Below are positions 61,801-64,000 of a DNA stretch of 64,000 bases, in pieces. A program made the translations under genes and the position numbers. How positions within the stretch are numbered: the stretch's first letter is position 1; each line of letters begins with the position of its first letter. The stretch comes from Strix aluco. Its lineage: Eukaryota; Chordata; Aves; Strigiformes; Strigidae. The notes below the pieces were generated by a model, which saw nothing but the letters and a program-made list of their open reading frames with translations, had not been told where the DNA came from and made no database searches. The stretch covers positions 18,212,920 to 18,276,919 of the forward strand of contig NC_133938.1 of the NCBI RefSeq assembly GCF_031877795.1, in the 5' to 3' direction.

Positions 61801-64000
61801 TTCATTAACAAAACTTGTCTGTTGTTTGTGTTGATTCTGTGGCAGTGTTATTTTGTTGGCCAGCTTTTTCAAAGCCTTAGCTGGGAGCCAACCAACTCTT
61901 GCTGAAACGCAATAGGATCTAACGTTCAGAAAACCTAACTGATTTAGGAAGGCAAGTCTCATTGACTTTCAGTAGGACTTACATGCTTAAGTCTCTTAAA
62001 TGCTTCTGCAAATGCCAACCTTGGATTTGAAAGCCAACCTTGGATTCCAAGCATACGTGCTAAGCACTTTCACAGAAGCAGACTGTTCACAGTACACACT
62101 GTAGGACCAAGTTATTTCACAACAGATGCATATAAGGCATTTAGCTGTTAAAAAAAGGGTGTCAGAGTTCAGATTCGAAGGAGAAGGCACAGCCTAATGT
62201 GAGTATTAATACAGCTCTTAATGCCAAGTTAAGAACATCAGTGAATATAGAGGAATGATTTTTAGAAATAGCCCTTGTTACTGCTTTGATGTGAATCTCC
62301 TTCATCAAACTCGGAATTAACTTTGCTGAAGTCAGTAGACTTTTGCACCCTTGTAAGTGACTGCAGTCAGGCAACCCTCTAACTATATATGCTATTATAG
62401 AGCAAAACATACAGATTATAAATAACATCACAGGGAGACTGGGTCTACTTTATCTCTGCAGTAATTCTTCTGATATGCTTTGAGTTACATCAGGATAAAT
62501 TTGGCCCACTGAGATTAGTATAAAAAAGCAGATAGTGTTTCTTAGCTAGAAAGGTGCATATAAATCCCTGTATCTCTAACTTTGATCAGCTTAACACTCA
62601 GCTTTCTGTGAGAATCCTTTACCTTCTCTCTTATTTCAGAGCAGCTAATGCTGGCAAATGCCTGTTGGACCTACAAAATTACAGTGCTGTACAGTGGAGG
62701 TGCTGTGAAACTCCCAGAGCATGGAAGTGATGCTTGGATCAAACTGTGTTTCTCTTTCTCCTAGTGTATGAAATTGTGCAGATGACTCCTTCAAACCTCT
62801 CTTTCATTTTAGAGCCTGATCCTGTGACCCACTGATTCCTCTCATCTCCCTTTAAAGCTGGTAAGAGTTGAAAGTGCTCATGATCATTCATGGTGCAGGA
62901 TTAGGCCCTTAATTATCCTTGGAAATAATCATTCCTTTCTGGGTGGTGAAACGGTGGTGTATCAGCCTTACCTGGTGATGGTAATATATCTTCATGTTTG
63001 TCTTAAAACACCTAGCTATAGATGTCACTTTGTCAAGACAAGGAAAATTTCTGTGTTCGCCACCCCCCAACATCGTACACGTTATACAGCAATGCATGGC
63101 ACCAGCCTGTTTTCGGTTTGTCCCTTAGGAAAGTAAAGATTGTATCCACTCTTTAAAATAGCTCATCATTTAATACTTTTCTGTATAATTAGGAAATGAT
63201 GTTCATCTGACAAAGTACATTCATTAAATAATTTCAAAATAAGCCAGAGGCATTGTTTAAACCTAGTGTCAACATAAACTGTAAAAAATGTGCAGAATAG
63301 TTAAATTTTAGCCAAAAGTATATGTTAATGGAGCAAGAACACTAAATGTTTTTTCTGCTTTTTAAGGCATCGAACTATCTTTTAGTGCAAGTTCTGCCTC
63401 ACAGCCAGATCTGGCCCCTTCTTCACCCTAGCCCTTTCATCTCCCTTTGTTCCATGTCTATGCTGAGACTGAGATTTTCCCACCTCTCTCAGTCTTACTG
63501 TGGCTCTGAAAGATGATTGCCTTCCGGTGAAGCCCTTTCCCCTTCTTCTGTACCCAAGCTCCATGTTCAATGAACATCAAAAAGCCTTATCATACCCTGA
63601 TGGTTTAAATCTTTAAACAGAGAGTAACAGCCTGAGTACATCCAGACCCCTCACATCCTATAGTCTTGTCACTATGTGTTCCTGCAACAATTACCAGGAG
63701 AGGGAGGCTGCGGAGTGAATCAAGTAGCGTGTGTTGTCTCCCTGGACTCCATGCTGATGCTCTGATCAGGACTTCAGCAAAATTCTGTTTGAAATGAGAA
63801 TAGACTAATTTTCATCAGACTCTTCTCAGAGGAATCCCATGTGGGCTAGCATGCCAAGGGTCATCATTAGAAAACTGCCTTCAAAAGAGCTGAGGTTTCT
63901 TGTGGCAAAGCTTTCTCCCTTTACTAAATTTATAAACATTTATGTAAAAGTGTATACATTAATTGTCAGCTTCCTTGTATGCATGCAAAGTAATGCCCAA
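49859..64000. other. Intergenic, gene-poor region
   Basis: No gene recognised. Reading frames of 140 and 134 codons (51444-51866 and 57881-58285, + strand) show no known features. The part from about 53.8 to 55.1 kb is rich in TTAATTAA-type motifs, and the end near 62-63.4 kb has probable ancient repeat remnants. Confidence 0.65.
61941..62015. mobile_element. Probable ancient amniote interspersed repeat remnant
   Basis: The run gatttaggaaggcaagtctc then attgactttcagtaggactt and tctcttaaatgcttctgcaa resembles an old repeat abundant in turtles and other reptiles, with consensus fragments such as cattgactttcaatgggac. The assignment is from memory and the family is not named. Confidence 0.4.

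Overview
The window looks like nuclear DNA of a vertebrate, most likely a bird. The evidence is a multi-exon gene with GT-AG introns, a promoter CpG island, very few interspersed repeats, and a CR1 LINE 3' fragment of the bird/reptile type. I cannot name the species.

One protein-coding gene is certain. ZNF326 (ZIRD, the zinc-finger subunit of the DBIRD complex) lies on the + strand from about 5.0 to 34.2 kb. I rebuilt 12 coding exons whose phases all agree. They give 1626 nt, or 541 residues plus stop. The order is a Gly/Tyr/Arg-rich N-terminus, a basic nuclear-localisation region, a strongly basic helix, two AKAP95-type C2H2 zinc fingers and a Glu-rich acidic tail.

Layout: 1-4.7 kb is upstream flank with no recognisable gene, but it holds a 65-bp tandem duplication and two exon-like segments. 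4.7-5.5 kb is the CpG-island promoter and exon 1, followed at once by an extremely G-rich stretch of intron 1. 5.1-11.9 kb is intron 1, with a cassette-exon candidate and a possible early terminal exon. 11.9-26.8 kb holds exons 2-11. 26.8-33.5 kb is intron 11. 33.5-34.2 kb is the last exon with the acidic tail, 3'UTR and poly(A) signal. 34.3-64 kb is AT-rich, gene-poor DNA with local duplications, homopolymers, a well-formed 48-nt exon-like segment at 49.8 kb, a TTAATTAA-rich block at 53.8-55.1 kb and probable old amniote repeats near 62 kb.

I found no prokaryote-type system, CRISPR array, rRNA or tRNA. The items most worth checking are splicing-related: an in-frame 75-nt cassette candidate in intron 1, exons 5 and 6 as a frame-neutral pair, and a perfect 26-bp palindrome 40 bp upstream of exon 11. 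Two orphan exon-like segments outside the gene, at 3943 and 49811, also deserve a check.
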